From: Carnobacterium funditum DSM 5970
GTDB lineage: Bacteria > Bacillota > Bacilli > Lactobacillales > Carnobacteriaceae
DNA length: 64,000 nucleotides
Direction of reading: 5' to 3'
Assembly: GCF_000744185.1 (NCBI RefSeq)
Contig: NZ_JQLL01000001.1
Span: 558,001 to 622,000, forward strand
Both the position numbers and the translations under genes were made by a program. The notes under the pieces were generated by a model that did no database searches, was not told the origin of the DNA, and worked only from the letters and a program-made list of their open reading frames with translations. The first letter of the stretch is position 1, and each line of letters begins with the position of its first letter. Shown in pieces: positions 7,806-16,187 of this stretch.

Positions 7806-8906
7806 TTATTTGGCTTCATTATAGTTGAAATTGTCTATCCTTGTTTTTACATTTCCTTCTGTAATAGAAAAAAATAAGTCTTCTTTTTCTTTAGGAACTG
7901 TAAGAGTAAATGGAATCACCGTCATAGGTTCTGATATACCAAATACTTCGCTAGACATATAATAAGGTGCATTTTCCCACACCATATTCCCTTCAGCATC
8001 ACCATAGTTAAAATTAAACCGAATATCTTTCATACCAATAGGTGTTCTATTGATAACAAAAAAATAAGCGGCGGTATCGTTTTCATTTTTTTCAGAAAGT
8101 TTGGAATGCAGTACGGTAACATCATTTTCAAATCCTAAATTTTCTGTTTCATCAACTATTTTTTTTAGTTTTGACATTATCGGATTGTTTTCAACTGTTT
8201 GACCTTTATCACTATTTTGTTTGGGCAACTTAAAGGTTAAACCATTAGTTGAAGATTCTTTATCTTCAGAGATAGTTTGATTCGCATTTTTATTAGCTAT
8301 ATCATAGTTAAATGATTCAACTTTTTCGATAACTTGTTCGTTACCTATTTCTTTAAGCTCTTTTTCATTTTCTGGTTTAACAACAAAATACAGTGGCATA
8401 ACCGTATTCGGTTGTAATACTCCAAATCGTTCTGTCGTTAAATGAAAAGGTTTTTGATCAAAAATAAGAATTTTATCAACGCCACCAAATGTATAGGTAA
8501 ATTGCATGTTTTCTAACGGGTCTTCAGTGCGGTTAATGATTAAGAAGACACCAGCTAAATTTGGAGATTCTCCAAACGTTTGACCACTATAGACAATTGT
8601 TACATCATTTTCAAAACCCATATCTTGATTTTCTTTAACAAATTTTTGCATGTCCGAAAGCGCTCTATCATTTTCAGTCGTTAAGCCTTGATTTATTTCA
8701 TCTAATTGAGGAACAAATGTAAGAAGTTCCTTTTCTTTTTGTGGTTTTTTTTGAACCTCATTTCCATCTGAGAGCAACCTTATGTCTGAGCGAGTTTGAG
8801 ATTGGCTTTCCGTAGATGAAGAATTTTTATTAGCATCATTACTGTTTATAAAATTGCAGCCTGATAATATAAATGCTAAAACAAGTAAGAAACTCATTTT
8901 TTTCAT
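7806..8906 (-). CDS. Lipoprotein with two copies of the same module
   Basis: Function unknown. Signal peptide with lipobox ILSGC and Cys17. After a Ser/Gln/Asn-rich linker come two modules at ~84-200 and ~241-366. The first contains FENDVTIVYSG, FLIINRTEDP, ERFGVLQPNTVMPLYFVVK and VESFNYDI. The second contains FENDVTVLHSK, FFVINRTPIG, EVFGISEPMTVIPFTLTVPK and IDNFNYNE. The shared order shows an internal duplication, and the downstream gene carries a third copy. I do not recognise the family. Ribosome binding site GGAGGGATAAA precedes the ATG. Confidence 0.75.
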   Translation of the reverse strand: MKKMSFLLVLAFILSGCNFINSNDANKNSSSTESQSQTRSDIRLLSDGNEVQKKPQKEKELLTFVPQLDEINQGLTTENDRALSDMQKFVKENQDMGFENDVTIVYSGQTFGESPNLAGVFLIINRTEDPLENMQFTYTFGGVDKILIFDQKPFHLTTERFGVLQPNTVMPLYFVVKPENEKELKEIGNEQVIEKVESFNYDIANKNANQTISEDKESSTNGLTFKLPKQNSDKGQTVENNPIMSKLKKIVDETENLGFENDVTVLHSKLSEKNENDTAAYFFVINRTPIGMKDIRFNFNYGDAEGNMVWENAPYYMSSEVFGISEPMTVIPFTLTVPKEKEDLFFSITEGNVKTRIDNFNYNEAK

Positions 8907-9186
8907 TTTATCCCTCCTACTTTATATAGATTTACAGTCATTTACAACATACTTGACTCCCATTTTTTAATTAAAAATGAACATTAAATTGAATAATTAA
9001 TTATTTAGGACTCAATTATTTTATCACCCTATTTTAATATTATTGTACCTTATATCTCATTTTATATAAAATTATATCCTTTGAAGCATCTTGCTATTCT
9101 TACTATTTAAAAAAGAAGAGTATGAAGAATTAGTGATGTAGCTAATCGTAAGGATTCATCTTAATAACATTTATATTTAAAAAATA

Positions 9187-9218
9187 AAAGAGACTGGGAT
9201 TTTTTTCCCAGTCTCTTT
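9187..9218 (-). terminator. Bidirectional terminator after nrdF
   Basis: A perfect 13-bp stem, AAAGAGACTGGGA (9187-9199) with TCCCAGTCTCTTT (9206-9218), and a short T loop. On the minus strand the second arm runs into T-rich sequence. It lies about 160 bp past the nrdF stop and is the first good terminator for the nrd operon. Confidence 0.85.
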
Positions 9219-9271
9219 CATTTATTCAAATTTTCATTCTAGATTGTGCTTAAAAAAACAAACCTAACGTC

Positions 9272-9329
9272 CGCTTCACGAATAACACTCTACTATTGGT
9301 GACTATCTTACGTTTTTTTGGTGAAGTGT
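9272..9329. repeat. Imperfect inverted repeat downstream of nrdF
   Basis: CGCTTCACG (9272-9280) faces GGTGAAGTG (9320-9328) across about 40 bases. The arms differ at one or two positions. It could be an mRNA 3'-end structure or a small REP-like element. Only one copy is visible in this window. Confidence 0.35.
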
Positions 9330-9380
9330 GATTTAAGTCTAAATACTTTATGTCTCACTCATTTTTTTCGTTTTATCTAA

Positions 9381-10343
9381 TTAATTTGTCCACTTTTCAT
9401 AGTCATCATTTTCCATCGATTCAACCATCCCTACTAAATAACCATTTCCTACTTGTGAAAAGAAATCGTGATTAGAAGTACCAGTAGAAATGCCATTCAT
9501 GATTACTGGATCAACATCGTTAGCTGTATCGGGAAATAAAGGGTCAAAGCCTAAGTTTTGTAGAGCTTTATTAGCATTGTAGCGTAAAAATACTTTCACC
9601 CGTTCTGTCCATCCGATTTCATCATACAAATCCTCCGCATATTTCACTTCATTTTGGTACAATCGAAATAATAGTTCGTATGTCCAGTTTTTTAATTCTT
9701 CTTGTTCTTCACTACCTAATTGATTGTAGCCTATTTGGAACTTGTATCCAATATACGTGCCGTGAACAGACTCATCACGTAAGATTAATTTTATAATTTC
9801 CGCTACATTATGCAATTTGTTGTTGCCTAAATAATGCAGTGGTGCAAAAAAACCTGAGTAGAACAGAAATGATTCCAACATCACACTCGCCACTTTGCGT
9901 TGTAAAGCAGTTCCTTCTTTATAAATACCGTTTATAATTTCTGCTTTTTCTTGCAATAATTCATCGGTATTGATCCATTGGAACAGATTTTCAATCTCTG
10001 ATTTAGAGTTTAGTGTACTAAAGATAGCACTGTAACTTTTAGCATGCATCGATTCCATGAATTGAATGTTATTATAAACAGCTTCTTCATGTTGAGTCCG
10101 AATAGAATCTTTTAATGATTCTACTCCATCTTGTGATTGCAACGTATCTAAAAGTGTCAAACCTCCAAGTACTTTAGCTAACATATCTTTTTCATTTTGT
10201 GGCAAACGTGCCCAATCACCCAAATCATTCGATAGTGGGATTCTTGTATCTGTCCAAAATTGTTCAACTAGTTTTTCCCATGTTAGTTTATCAATCATAT
10301 CTTCAATATTGTTCCAGTTTATTGCATCGTATCTATTTATCAT
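9381..10343 (-). CDS. nrdF: Class Ib ribonucleotide reductase, beta subunit
   Basis: Provides the dimetal cofactor and tyrosyl radical for NrdE. The ATG giving 320 residues is chosen; it opens INRYDAINWNN, the usual NrdF start, and an upstream GTG overlaps the ribosome binding site GGAG. Metal ligands are seen as the Asp in LLDTLQSQ, the Glu/His pair in FMESMHAKSYS and the later Glu/His in LRDESVHGTY. The C-terminal tail SMENDDYEKWTN is the peptide that docks to NrdE. It is the last gene of the nrd operon, 17 bp after nrdE. Confidence 0.95.
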   Translation of the reverse strand: MINRYDAINWNNIEDMIDKLTWEKLVEQFWTDTRIPLSNDLGDWARLPQNEKDMLAKVLGGLTLLDTLQSQDGVESLKDSIRTQHEEAVYNNIQFMESMHAKSYSAIFSTLNSKSEIENLFQWINTDELLQEKAEIINGIYKEGTALQRKVASVMLESFLFYSGFFAPLHYLGNNKLHNVAEIIKLILRDESVHGTYIGYKFQIGYNQLGSEEQEELKNWTYELLFRLYQNEVKYAEDLYDEIGWTERVKVFLRYNANKALQNLGFDPLFPDTANDVDPVIMNGISTGTSNHDFFSQVGNGYLVGMVESMENDDYEKWTN

Positions 10344-10360
10344 CGTTTTATTCACTCCTC

Positions 10361-12538
10361 TTAAATACTACAGTTTTCGCAGTCATTTGATCCTATCTCT
10401 TCTGAGTTCTCTGTAAAAGTACGTACGTAGTAAAGGGATTTAATCCCTTTGCGCCAAGCGTAGTGACGTAAAATATTTAAATCACGAGTTGTTTGCTTTG
10501 TCGTACGTCCCTCTTTCCATTCGTACAGACCTTCTGGAATATCCGAACGCATAAATAAAGTTAGGCTCATCCCTTGATCAATGTGTTTTTGAGCAGCTGC
10601 ATATACATCGATAACACGGCGCATATCAATATCGTAAGCAGATTTATAATAAGGTAACGTCTCATTGGATAAGAATGGTGCAGGATAGTATGTTTTTCCT
10701 GTTTTCTTTTCTTCACGTTCTTCAATCAGACGAGTGATTGGGTGTAAACTTGCTGAGGTTTCATTCACATAACTAATTGATCCTGTTGGAGCCACAGCTA
10801 AACGATTTTGATGATACAAACCATCAGTCATGATAGTATTTTTAAGATTTAGCCAATCTTCTTTTGTCGGAATAGATAAGTTTTTAAATAAACTTTCAAC
10901 TTTTTCACTATCAAATGTGTGATCATTTTTAATATATTTATCAAAATACTCCCCAGTTGCATAAGAGGACTTCTCAAAATTATGGAACGTTTTTTGACGT
11001 TCTCTTGCAATTCTATTACTAGATTGCAACGTATAATAGTTTAGCATCATAAAATAGACATCAGTAAATTCAACTGACTCAGGTGACCCATATTCTATTT
11101 GATTTAAAGCTAAGAACGTATGCAGCCCCATAGCACCAAGTCCGATAGTATGATACTTATCATTCCCATTTTTAACAGAAGGGACTGCAGCGATGCTAGA
11201 TTGATCTGTTACCATCGTTAATGCACGAACCATCGCATCAACAGATTGACCAAAATTAGTCGTTTTCATTAAATTAACGATATTTGTAGAACCTAAATTA
11301 CAACTAATGTCCGTTCCTAGTGTTTCATAAGTTTGATCATCATTAATTAGTGATGGTTCTTGAATCTGTAGGATTTCACTACATAAATTACTCATCGTAA
11401 TGGTTCCATAAACTGGATTTTCTCGATTTGCTGTATCGATATTGACAATATAAGGATAGCCCGATTCTTGTTGTAACTTCGATATTTCATTTTCTAGTTC
11501 ACGTGCACTAATTTTTGATTTACGTATTTCTTCGTTGTTCACCATATTTTCATACTCTTTTGTGATATCCACATAAGCAAATGGTCTGTTGTAAATACGC
11601 TCAACATCATATGGACTAAATAAGTACATTTGCTCATCATGAGCAGCTAGTTCGTAGAACTTATCCGGTACAACTAAGCCAAGTGATAATGTTTTAACTC
11701 GAATTTTTTCATCAGCATTTTCTTTTTTAGTCGATAAGAAAGAAACAATATCTGGATGAAACACATTTAAATATACTGCTCCAGCACCGTTACGTTGACC
11801 TAATTGGTTAGAATAACTAAAACTATCTTCTAATAACTTCATAACTGGTATAACACCACTTGAAGCATTTTCAATTTGTTTAATTGGATCTCCTGCAGCA
11901 CGTAAGTTTGAAAGATTAACACCTACTCCTCCACCGATACGAGATAATTGCAATGCACTATTTATCACACGTCCGATGCTGTTCATATCATCTGTTGCTT
12001 GAACAAGGAAACAAGAAACTAATTCGCCACGTCTTTTACGCCCAGCATTTAAAAAAGTTGGTGTTGCTGGTTGATAACGTTGATTTATAATTTCGTCAGC
12101 AATTGTACGCGCAACTTCTTTATCTCCACCAGCTAGATATAAAGCATTGAAAACAATGCGATCTTCATAACGCTCTAAGAAGCGTTCTCCATCATTCGTT
12201 TTCAAAGCATATTGTGTATAAAATTTAAACGCAGACATAAATGAGCGGAAACGAAATTTACGACTATAAATATCTTCAAATAATTCTTTTACAAATGCAC
12301 GCTCATATTGGTTTAAAAATTCTTCTTCAATATAATCTTCTTTTATCAAGTAATTTAATTTTTCATCTAATGTATAAAAGAAAACCGTATTAGGATTAAC
12401 AAATTCCAAAAAGTAAGCTCGGACTGCTTCACGATCTTTATTTAATGGAATAGTTCCATTTACGGGGCGATTTAATTCATTGTTTAATTTAAAATACGTA
12501 ACATCTTTTGGTTTGGTTGATAATACTGGTTTATCCAA
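10361..12538 (-). CDS. nrdE: Class Ib ribonucleotide reductase, alpha subunit
   Basis: Catalytic subunit, 725 residues, converting NDPs to dNDPs. Visible features are the substrate-site Cys in ELVSCFLV, the radical site NLCSEI (~Cys388, Glu390), and the second redox Cys in DISCNLGSTN. GAGAVYLNVFHPD and PTGSISYVNETSASLHP are conserved class Ib blocks. The C-terminal tail ends CENCSI, the CxxC that accepts electrons from NrdH. The TTG start lies inside the end of nrdI with GGTGAAAGAAC before it, suggesting translational coupling. Confidence 0.95.
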   Translation of the reverse strand: MDKPVLSTKPKDVTYFKLNNELNRPVNGTIPLNKDREAVRAYFLEFVNPNTVFFYTLDEKLNYLIKEDYIEEEFLNQYERAFVKELFEDIYSRKFRFRSFMSAFKFYTQYALKTNDGERFLERYEDRIVFNALYLAGGDKEVARTIADEIINQRYQPATPTFLNAGRKRRGELVSCFLVQATDDMNSIGRVINSALQLSRIGGGVGVNLSNLRAAGDPIKQIENASSGVIPVMKLLEDSFSYSNQLGQRNGAGAVYLNVFHPDIVSFLSTKKENADEKIRVKTLSLGLVVPDKFYELAAHDEQMYLFSPYDVERIYNRPFAYVDITKEYENMVNNEEIRKSKISARELENEISKLQQESGYPYIVNIDTANRENPVYGTITMSNLCSEILQIQEPSLINDDQTYETLGTDISCNLGSTNIVNLMKTTNFGQSVDAMVRALTMVTDQSSIAAVPSVKNGNDKYHTIGLGAMGLHTFLALNQIEYGSPESVEFTDVYFMMLNYYTLQSSNRIARERQKTFHNFEKSSYATGEYFDKYIKNDHTFDSEKVESLFKNLSIPTKEDWLNLKNTIMTDGLYHQNRLAVAPTGSISYVNETSASLHPITRLIEEREEKKTGKTYYPAPFLSNETLPYYKSAYDIDMRRVIDVYAAAQKHIDQGMSLTLFMRSDIPEGLYEWKEGRTTKQTTRDLNILRHYAWRKGIKSLYYVRTFTENSEEIGSNDCENCSI

Positions 12539-12896
12539 GTTCTTTCACCGCTTTCTTTAATTTTCGAACATCTTCTTCATTTCCTTGAAACTCAAAAGCA
12601 TGTAATAAAGGAACATCGTATTTTTTTGCTATATCTTTTGCTGTAAAAACAAATAATTTCCCGAAATTTAAATTTCCTCCACCAACTACACCTTTGAAAT
12701 ACGAAAGATTATCTCCTGTTTCAATAAAATCATTCATCATTTCAGTTGCTTCAATTTCATATGTCGGGACAACTACTATAAATGGCTCCTTAATAAAAAT
12801 ATAAGGATTCGTGGGAGTGATCTCCAACAAATCCATATCTAGCTTTTTAACAAACTTTCTAGTTTGTCCTGTTAAAGACATATAAACAATTTTCAT
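12531..12896 (-). CDS. nrdI: NrdI flavoprotein
   Basis: Flavodoxin-like protein of 121 residues that activates the manganese cofactor of NrdF. It opens MKIVYMSLTGQTRKFVKKL, with the FMN phosphate loop SLTGQTR, and has VVPTYE and GVVGGGNLNFGKLF, both typical of NrdI. The start codon overlaps the nrdH stop by 4 bp (ATGA) and its end overlaps nrdE by 8 bp. Confidence 0.93.
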   Translation of the reverse strand: MKIVYMSLTGQTRKFVKKLDMDLLEITPTNPYIFIKEPFIVVVPTYEIEATEMMNDFIETGDNLSYFKGVVGGGNLNFGKLFVFTAKDIAKKYDVPLLHAFEFQGNEEDVRKLKKAVKELG

Positions 12897-13126
12897 ACTA
12901 GTTGATCTAGAAGATCGGGACGAAAACCATTGAATGCTTCTTTACCTTCAACTGAGATAACTGGAACAGAAGTAAAGCCTAATTCTTTTACTTCTTCTAG
13001 TGCGACTTCCGATTCAAAAATATCTTTTATCGTGTAGTCCACACCTTTGTCATCTAAATATTTTTTAGTGAAGTTACACTGCATACAATTTGGTTTTGAA
13101 TAAATGATTATTCTGTTATGAGCCAT
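12893..13126 (-). CDS. nrdH: Glutaredoxin-like NrdH
   Basis: Small redox protein that donates electrons to NrdE. The active site is CMQC in SKPNCMQCNFTKKYLD. Later GFTSVPVISVEG carries the cis-Pro, and AFNGFRPDLLDQL resembles the conserved NrdH end W/F-x-G-F-x-P. The protein has 77 residues, as usual. First gene of nrdHIEF. Confidence 0.94.
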   Translation of the reverse strand: MAHNRIIIYSKPNCMQCNFTKKYLDDKGVDYTIKDIFESEVALEEVKELGFTSVPVISVEGKEAFNGFRPDLLDQLV

Positions 13127-13244
13127 TATAATTACCCCTTTGAATTAAAATATTGGTATTGAAGTTACGCTTCTTGTAGCAGCTGTAACTCCTTTCTACT
13201 TCTAATATCTTACACAAAATTTAGTGGTTTTACAAACATAACAT

Positions 13245-13301
13245 ATACCATATATAGATAACACTTATATTCACAAGTTATTTTCACACTACATATAGTA
13301 T
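13245..13301 (-). promoter_or_regulatory. Two NrdR boxes and nrd promoter region
   Basis: Two 16-bp sites match the NrdR consensus acaCwAtATaTwGwgt. One is ATACCATATATAGATA (13245-13260), the other ACACTACATATAGTAT (13286-13301). Their starts are 41 bp apart, close to four helical turns, as is common for NrdR pairs. A possible minus-strand promoter, TTGTGA-16 bp-TATATG, lies between and over them. NrdR would repress the operon at high dATP/ATP. The nrdR gene itself is not in the window. Confidence 0.8.
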
Positions 13302-13568
13302 TTCTTGTGAAATGGCAAGATACAATAAAACCAACTATCTACACTCTTTCGTCTCTAATTTTCTACCGAATTTCACAATAAGATAAAAAAGCATGCTTGT
13401 TTTATTTTTATATTTAATCGAGTAACACTTTTAAAATATGCTTTTTCACATGTTTCATAAATAACGAAAATAAAAATTTTTTATAGCTAAAAAATTACCA
13501 TGTGAAAAAAATATATATGTATGCTATATATATGAAATAAAATAAAATAAAACAAATACAAAATAGTA
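13302..13568. other. AT-rich intergenic region with inverted repeats
   Basis: No open frame with a ribosome binding site. An 11-bp perfect inverted repeat, TTTTTCACATG (13442-13452) and CATGTGAAAAA (13499-13509), encloses ~46 bases. Next to it is the dyad ATATATA/TATATAT near 13510-13535. AAGCATGCTT near 13389-13398 is a perfect 10-bp palindrome. I see no DnaA boxes. Confidence 0.45.
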
Positions 13569-13597
13569 TTGACTTTTTATTCATTTTCCCATATAAT
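13569..13597 (+). promoter_or_regulatory. tRNA-Arg promoter
   Basis: TTGACT (13569-13574), 17 bp, TATAAT (13592-13597), about 21 bp before the tRNA gene. Confidence 0.85.
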
Positions 13598-13617
13598 AAA
13601 TTCTGTTGTTAAGAAAT

Positions 13618-13691
13618 GTCTCAGTAGCTCAGCTGGATAGAGCATTCGCCTTCTAAGCGAACGGTCGGGAGTTCGAACCTCTCCTGAGACG
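13618..13691 (+). tRNA. tRNA-Arg (anticodon TCT)
   Basis: Cloverleaf: acceptor GTCTCAG/CTGAGAC, D arm GCTCAGCTGGATAGAGC, anticodon loop CTTCTAA (TCT), T arm GGGAGTTCGAACCTCTC. Discriminator G; the 3' CCA is not encoded. It stands alone with its own promoter. No integrase or duplicated 3' end is seen beside it. Confidence 0.97.
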
Positions 13692-13799
13692 TAAATAGCA
13701 TGAAAATTAAGTAACAAAAACATCAATGCAACAACATTTTTAGTATAAAATTAAATAATCAATTGCAAACTAGTTCGTAATTGATTTAGGTTAAAAAAA

Positions 13800-13828
13800 G
13801 CACTCACTTAATTGTGGGTGCTTTTTTT
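13800..13828 (+). terminator. Terminator downstream of tRNA-Arg
   Basis: GCACTCAC (13800-13807) pairs with GTGGGTGC (13814-13821), followed by seven T. The A run before the stem makes it usable from the other strand too. Confidence 0.8.
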
Positions 13829-13858
13829 ATAAAATCTTATATAGACTACTTATTACAT

Positions 13859-13922
13859 ATTTATGTATACTCAGATTATGTTTATACATAAATAATAGCC
13901 TACATAAAATCATGTAGGCTAT
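13859..13922. repeat. Two adjacent perfect inverted repeats
   Basis: The first is ATTTATGTATA (13859-13869) with TATACATAAAT (13883-13893). One base later the second is ATAGCCTACAT (13895-13905) with ATGTAGGCTAT (13912-13922). They lie 117 bp beyond the ABC transporter stop on the minus strand. The second may be a 3'-end hairpin but lacks a long T run. The remaining bases to 14038 show nothing else. Confidence 0.6.
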
Positions 13923-14038
13923 CGTCAGACCATTAAATAAATTTATTACAGCATAAATCTATCTATTATTTAAAGTATATCGTAAATTTTGAGCAAATAC
14001 ACTGTATTTATACACCCTTAATATCTATTTATAGCCGT

Positions 14039-16117
14039 CTAGCCTCTTCTTAATGCTTCTACAGGATCTAATTTAGCTGCTTTATTTGCGGGCAGCAAAC
14101 CTGCAAGAACACTAATAAGAACACTAACGAGAATTCCAGCTATTGCAAATGTAGGAGTCATATGAAGGACTGTTGTATCAAAGGTTCTTTCAATAAATAC
14201 ATTTCCAAAAAAAGAGAATCCTAAAGCAAATCCAACACCAAGTATTCCACTAAATAATCCAATTAAAAATGATTCAGAAACAAAAATTCTTCTGATATCT
14301 TTTTTACGACCACCAATAGCCTTGATAACACCAATTTCTTGAGTTCGTTCTACAACGCTGATATACAAAACAGTCAGTATCATGATTGCAGACACTAGTA
14401 AGGAAATTCCGGCTACCCCTGTCAGAATGTACGTAAAAATATCTAACATTTTGCTAAAGATATCGGTCAAGATATCTGCAGACGAACCTGCATAACCTAA
14501 TTCTTTTACCTGATCCTTAATTTCTTTCGTAAATTCTTCAGACTCAGAAGTAAGATAAAGAACATTTGCATCTATCTCTTTATCTGCTTCTTTATTCAAA
14601 TTTTTAAAGGTTTCCATAGTCATAAACACAGAATCAAAAATACCTGCCGGGCCTGCTGAATCTCCTGGATTAAAAATACCACTAATTGTATACGTACTTT
14701 CCAACGTATCCTCACCAGTATCAATCTTTACGTTAACTTCTTCCCCAATCATATCAGCTGCATTATCCTTTATACTTGTCGCAAGCCCTTCTGTAATTAA
14801 CACTTCATTATTTTTAGGTAATTCTCCAAAAATAATATTAGAAGGCGTGATATCTGGCGATACTGTACCAAAATTCATATAAGTGTAACTTTCATTCTCG
14901 AACTCAATGGCATTTTTAGTAAAAGAGAATGAAGTGAATCCTTTTGTAACATTTTTTACATTGTCAATCTCTTGAAGTTCTTTAATATTTTCTTCTCCAA
15001 ATGATACTTTACTTCCTGTACCTGGTGGGCCGGTGAATTCTACTTCTGTACTTTGGTTACCACCACTATTTTCTCCGGGTAAAGTAGGTACTTCTTCATT
15101 GGTTTTATTTTCTTTACCTTCTTTTTCTTCTCGTTCTTTTTTAGCCTCTTCAGACTCTGTTGCATCGGTCATCGAGGCTTCAATGACTAAAGGATTGACA
15201 TTTTCATTCATCGTTTCTGTTAAGTAATCATTAACTCCTTTTCCTAAAGATAACATAAGGACGATACTCATAATTCCAATACTTCCGCCTAATGCAATTA
15301 AGACATTTCTCCCTAACTTTTCTTTCATATTTAAAAGGGCCATACGTATGGCTGAGAAAAGGGATAAGTTTTTATTTTTTTGTTTTTCATTAAGTGGACG
15401 TAAAGTAAAGGTATTTCCTACTTCCTTTAATGAACCTTTTTGTTTATCATCGATGATTTCACCGTCTGCAATAGTTACAACACGGCTAGACCTTTCTGCT
15501 ACAAGTTCTGAGTGTGTCACAAGAATAACAAGCTTTCCACTTTCAGCGATTTGCTGGATAATATTAAGTACTTGTTCACTTGTTTCCGAGTCCAAAGCTC
15601 CTGTTGGTTCATCTGCAATAATAATGTCTGGATCATTTACTAGCGCTCTAGCTATCGCAACACGCTGTTTCTGACCTCCAGATAACTGATTTGGTTTCTT
15701 TTCATATTGATCATTTAATCCTAATTGATCCAAAATAGTTTTTGCTCTTTCAATACGAGTTTCTTTGTCCACGTTTGACAAAGTCATAGCCAATGTAACG
15801 TTATCTAAAATCGATAAATGAGATACGAGATTAAAGCTCTGAAAGACAAACCCTATTTTTTCTTTGTGGTACTGAACCATTTGATTTTCTGTATATTGTT
15901 TAATGTTTTCTCCATCTACTAGAATTTCTCCAGTAAATTTTGAGTCGAGTCCACCAAAAAGGTTCATCAACGTTGATTTCCCACTACCTGACTCTCCAAT
16001 AATAGATACTAACTCACCTTTTTCAAATGATAAGTCGATATCCTTCAATGCATGGAATTGTTTATCATCTCCAATTGGATAGTGTTTATTCAGTTTTTTT
16101 ACTTCTAGAAAAGCCAT
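14039..16117 (-). CDS. MacB-like ABC exporter, ATP-binding and permease domains fused
   Basis: A 692-residue protein; the start chosen follows GGAAGGTGTGAGATAGTA. Residues ~1-225 form an ABC ATPase with Walker A GESGSGKSTLMN, signature LSGGQKQRVAIARAL and Walker B IIIADEPTGALD. One membrane helix near 270-290 is followed by a large extracytoplasmic domain rich in Glu/Gly, then three C-terminal helices of the FtsX/MacB type ending in LPANKAAKLDPVEALRRG. MacB-type proteins act as mechanotransmitters for peptides, antibiotics or lipoproteins. The TetR gene just upstream and its operator suggest an inducible exporter. Substrate unknown. Confidence 0.9.
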   Translation of the reverse strand: MAFLEVKKLNKHYPIGDDKQFHALKDIDLSFEKGELVSIIGESGSGKSTLMNLFGGLDSKFTGEILVDGENIKQYTENQMVQYHKEKIGFVFQSFNLVSHLSILDNVTLAMTLSNVDKETRIERAKTILDQLGLNDQYEKKPNQLSGGQKQRVAIARALVNDPDIIIADEPTGALDSETSEQVLNIIQQIAESGKLVILVTHSELVAERSSRVVTIADGEIIDDKQKGSLKEVGNTFTLRPLNEKQKNKNLSLFSAIRMALLNMKEKLGRNVLIALGGSIGIMSIVLMLSLGKGVNDYLTETMNENVNPLVIEASMTDATESEEAKKEREEKEGKENKTNEEVPTLPGENSGGNQSTEVEFTGPPGTGSKVSFGEENIKELQEIDNVKNVTKGFTSFSFTKNAIEFENESYTYMNFGTVSPDITPSNIIFGELPKNNEVLITEGLATSIKDNAADMIGEEVNVKIDTGEDTLESTYTISGIFNPGDSAGPAGIFDSVFMTMETFKNLNKEADKEIDANVLYLTSESEEFTKEIKDQVKELGYAGSSADILTDIFSKMLDIFTYILTGVAGISLLVSAIMILTVLYISVVERTQEIGVIKAIGGRKKDIRRIFVSESFLIGLFSGILGVGFALGFSFFGNVFIERTFDTTVLHMTPTFAIAGILVSVLISVLAGLLPANKAAKLDPVEALRRG

Positions 16118-16144
16118 TACTATCTCACACCTTCCGCTCTGATT

Positions 16145-16168
16145 ATAAGTGAGCAATCACTCACTTAT
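16145..16168. promoter_or_regulatory. Probable TetR operator
   Basis: ATAAGTGAG (16145-16153) and CTCACTTAT (16160-16168) form a perfect 9-bp inverted repeat with a 6-bp spacer. It sits in the 70-bp gap between tetR and the ABC gene. TATAAT-like sequence overlaps the ABC-proximal arm on the minus strand, so binding would block transcription of the exporter. Confidence 0.75.
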
Positions 16169-16187
16169 ATACTTTAATACTATAAAT

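Larger units (their letters stand above)
8907..9380. other. Intergenic region between nrdF and the lipoproteins
   Basis: It contains a strong terminator (9187-9218) and an imperfect inverted repeat at 9272-9329. The part at 8907-9180 is AT-rich and should hold the lipoprotein promoter, but I cannot pick a convincing -35/-10 pair. No open frame with a ribosome binding site is seen. Confidence 0.5.

Noticed and set aside
7184-7828. 214-codon plus-strand frame opposite the lipoprotein genes
   Set aside because: It is antisense to a clear lipoprotein with signal peptide and lacks any ribosome binding site or recognisable domain.
13389-13535. Replication origin
   Set aside because: AT-rich with dyads but no TTATCCACA boxes and no dnaA, dnaN or rep gene.
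13618-14038. tRNA-Arg as an integration site for a mobile element
   Set aside because: No integrase, no duplicated tRNA 3' end and no foreign genes beside it.
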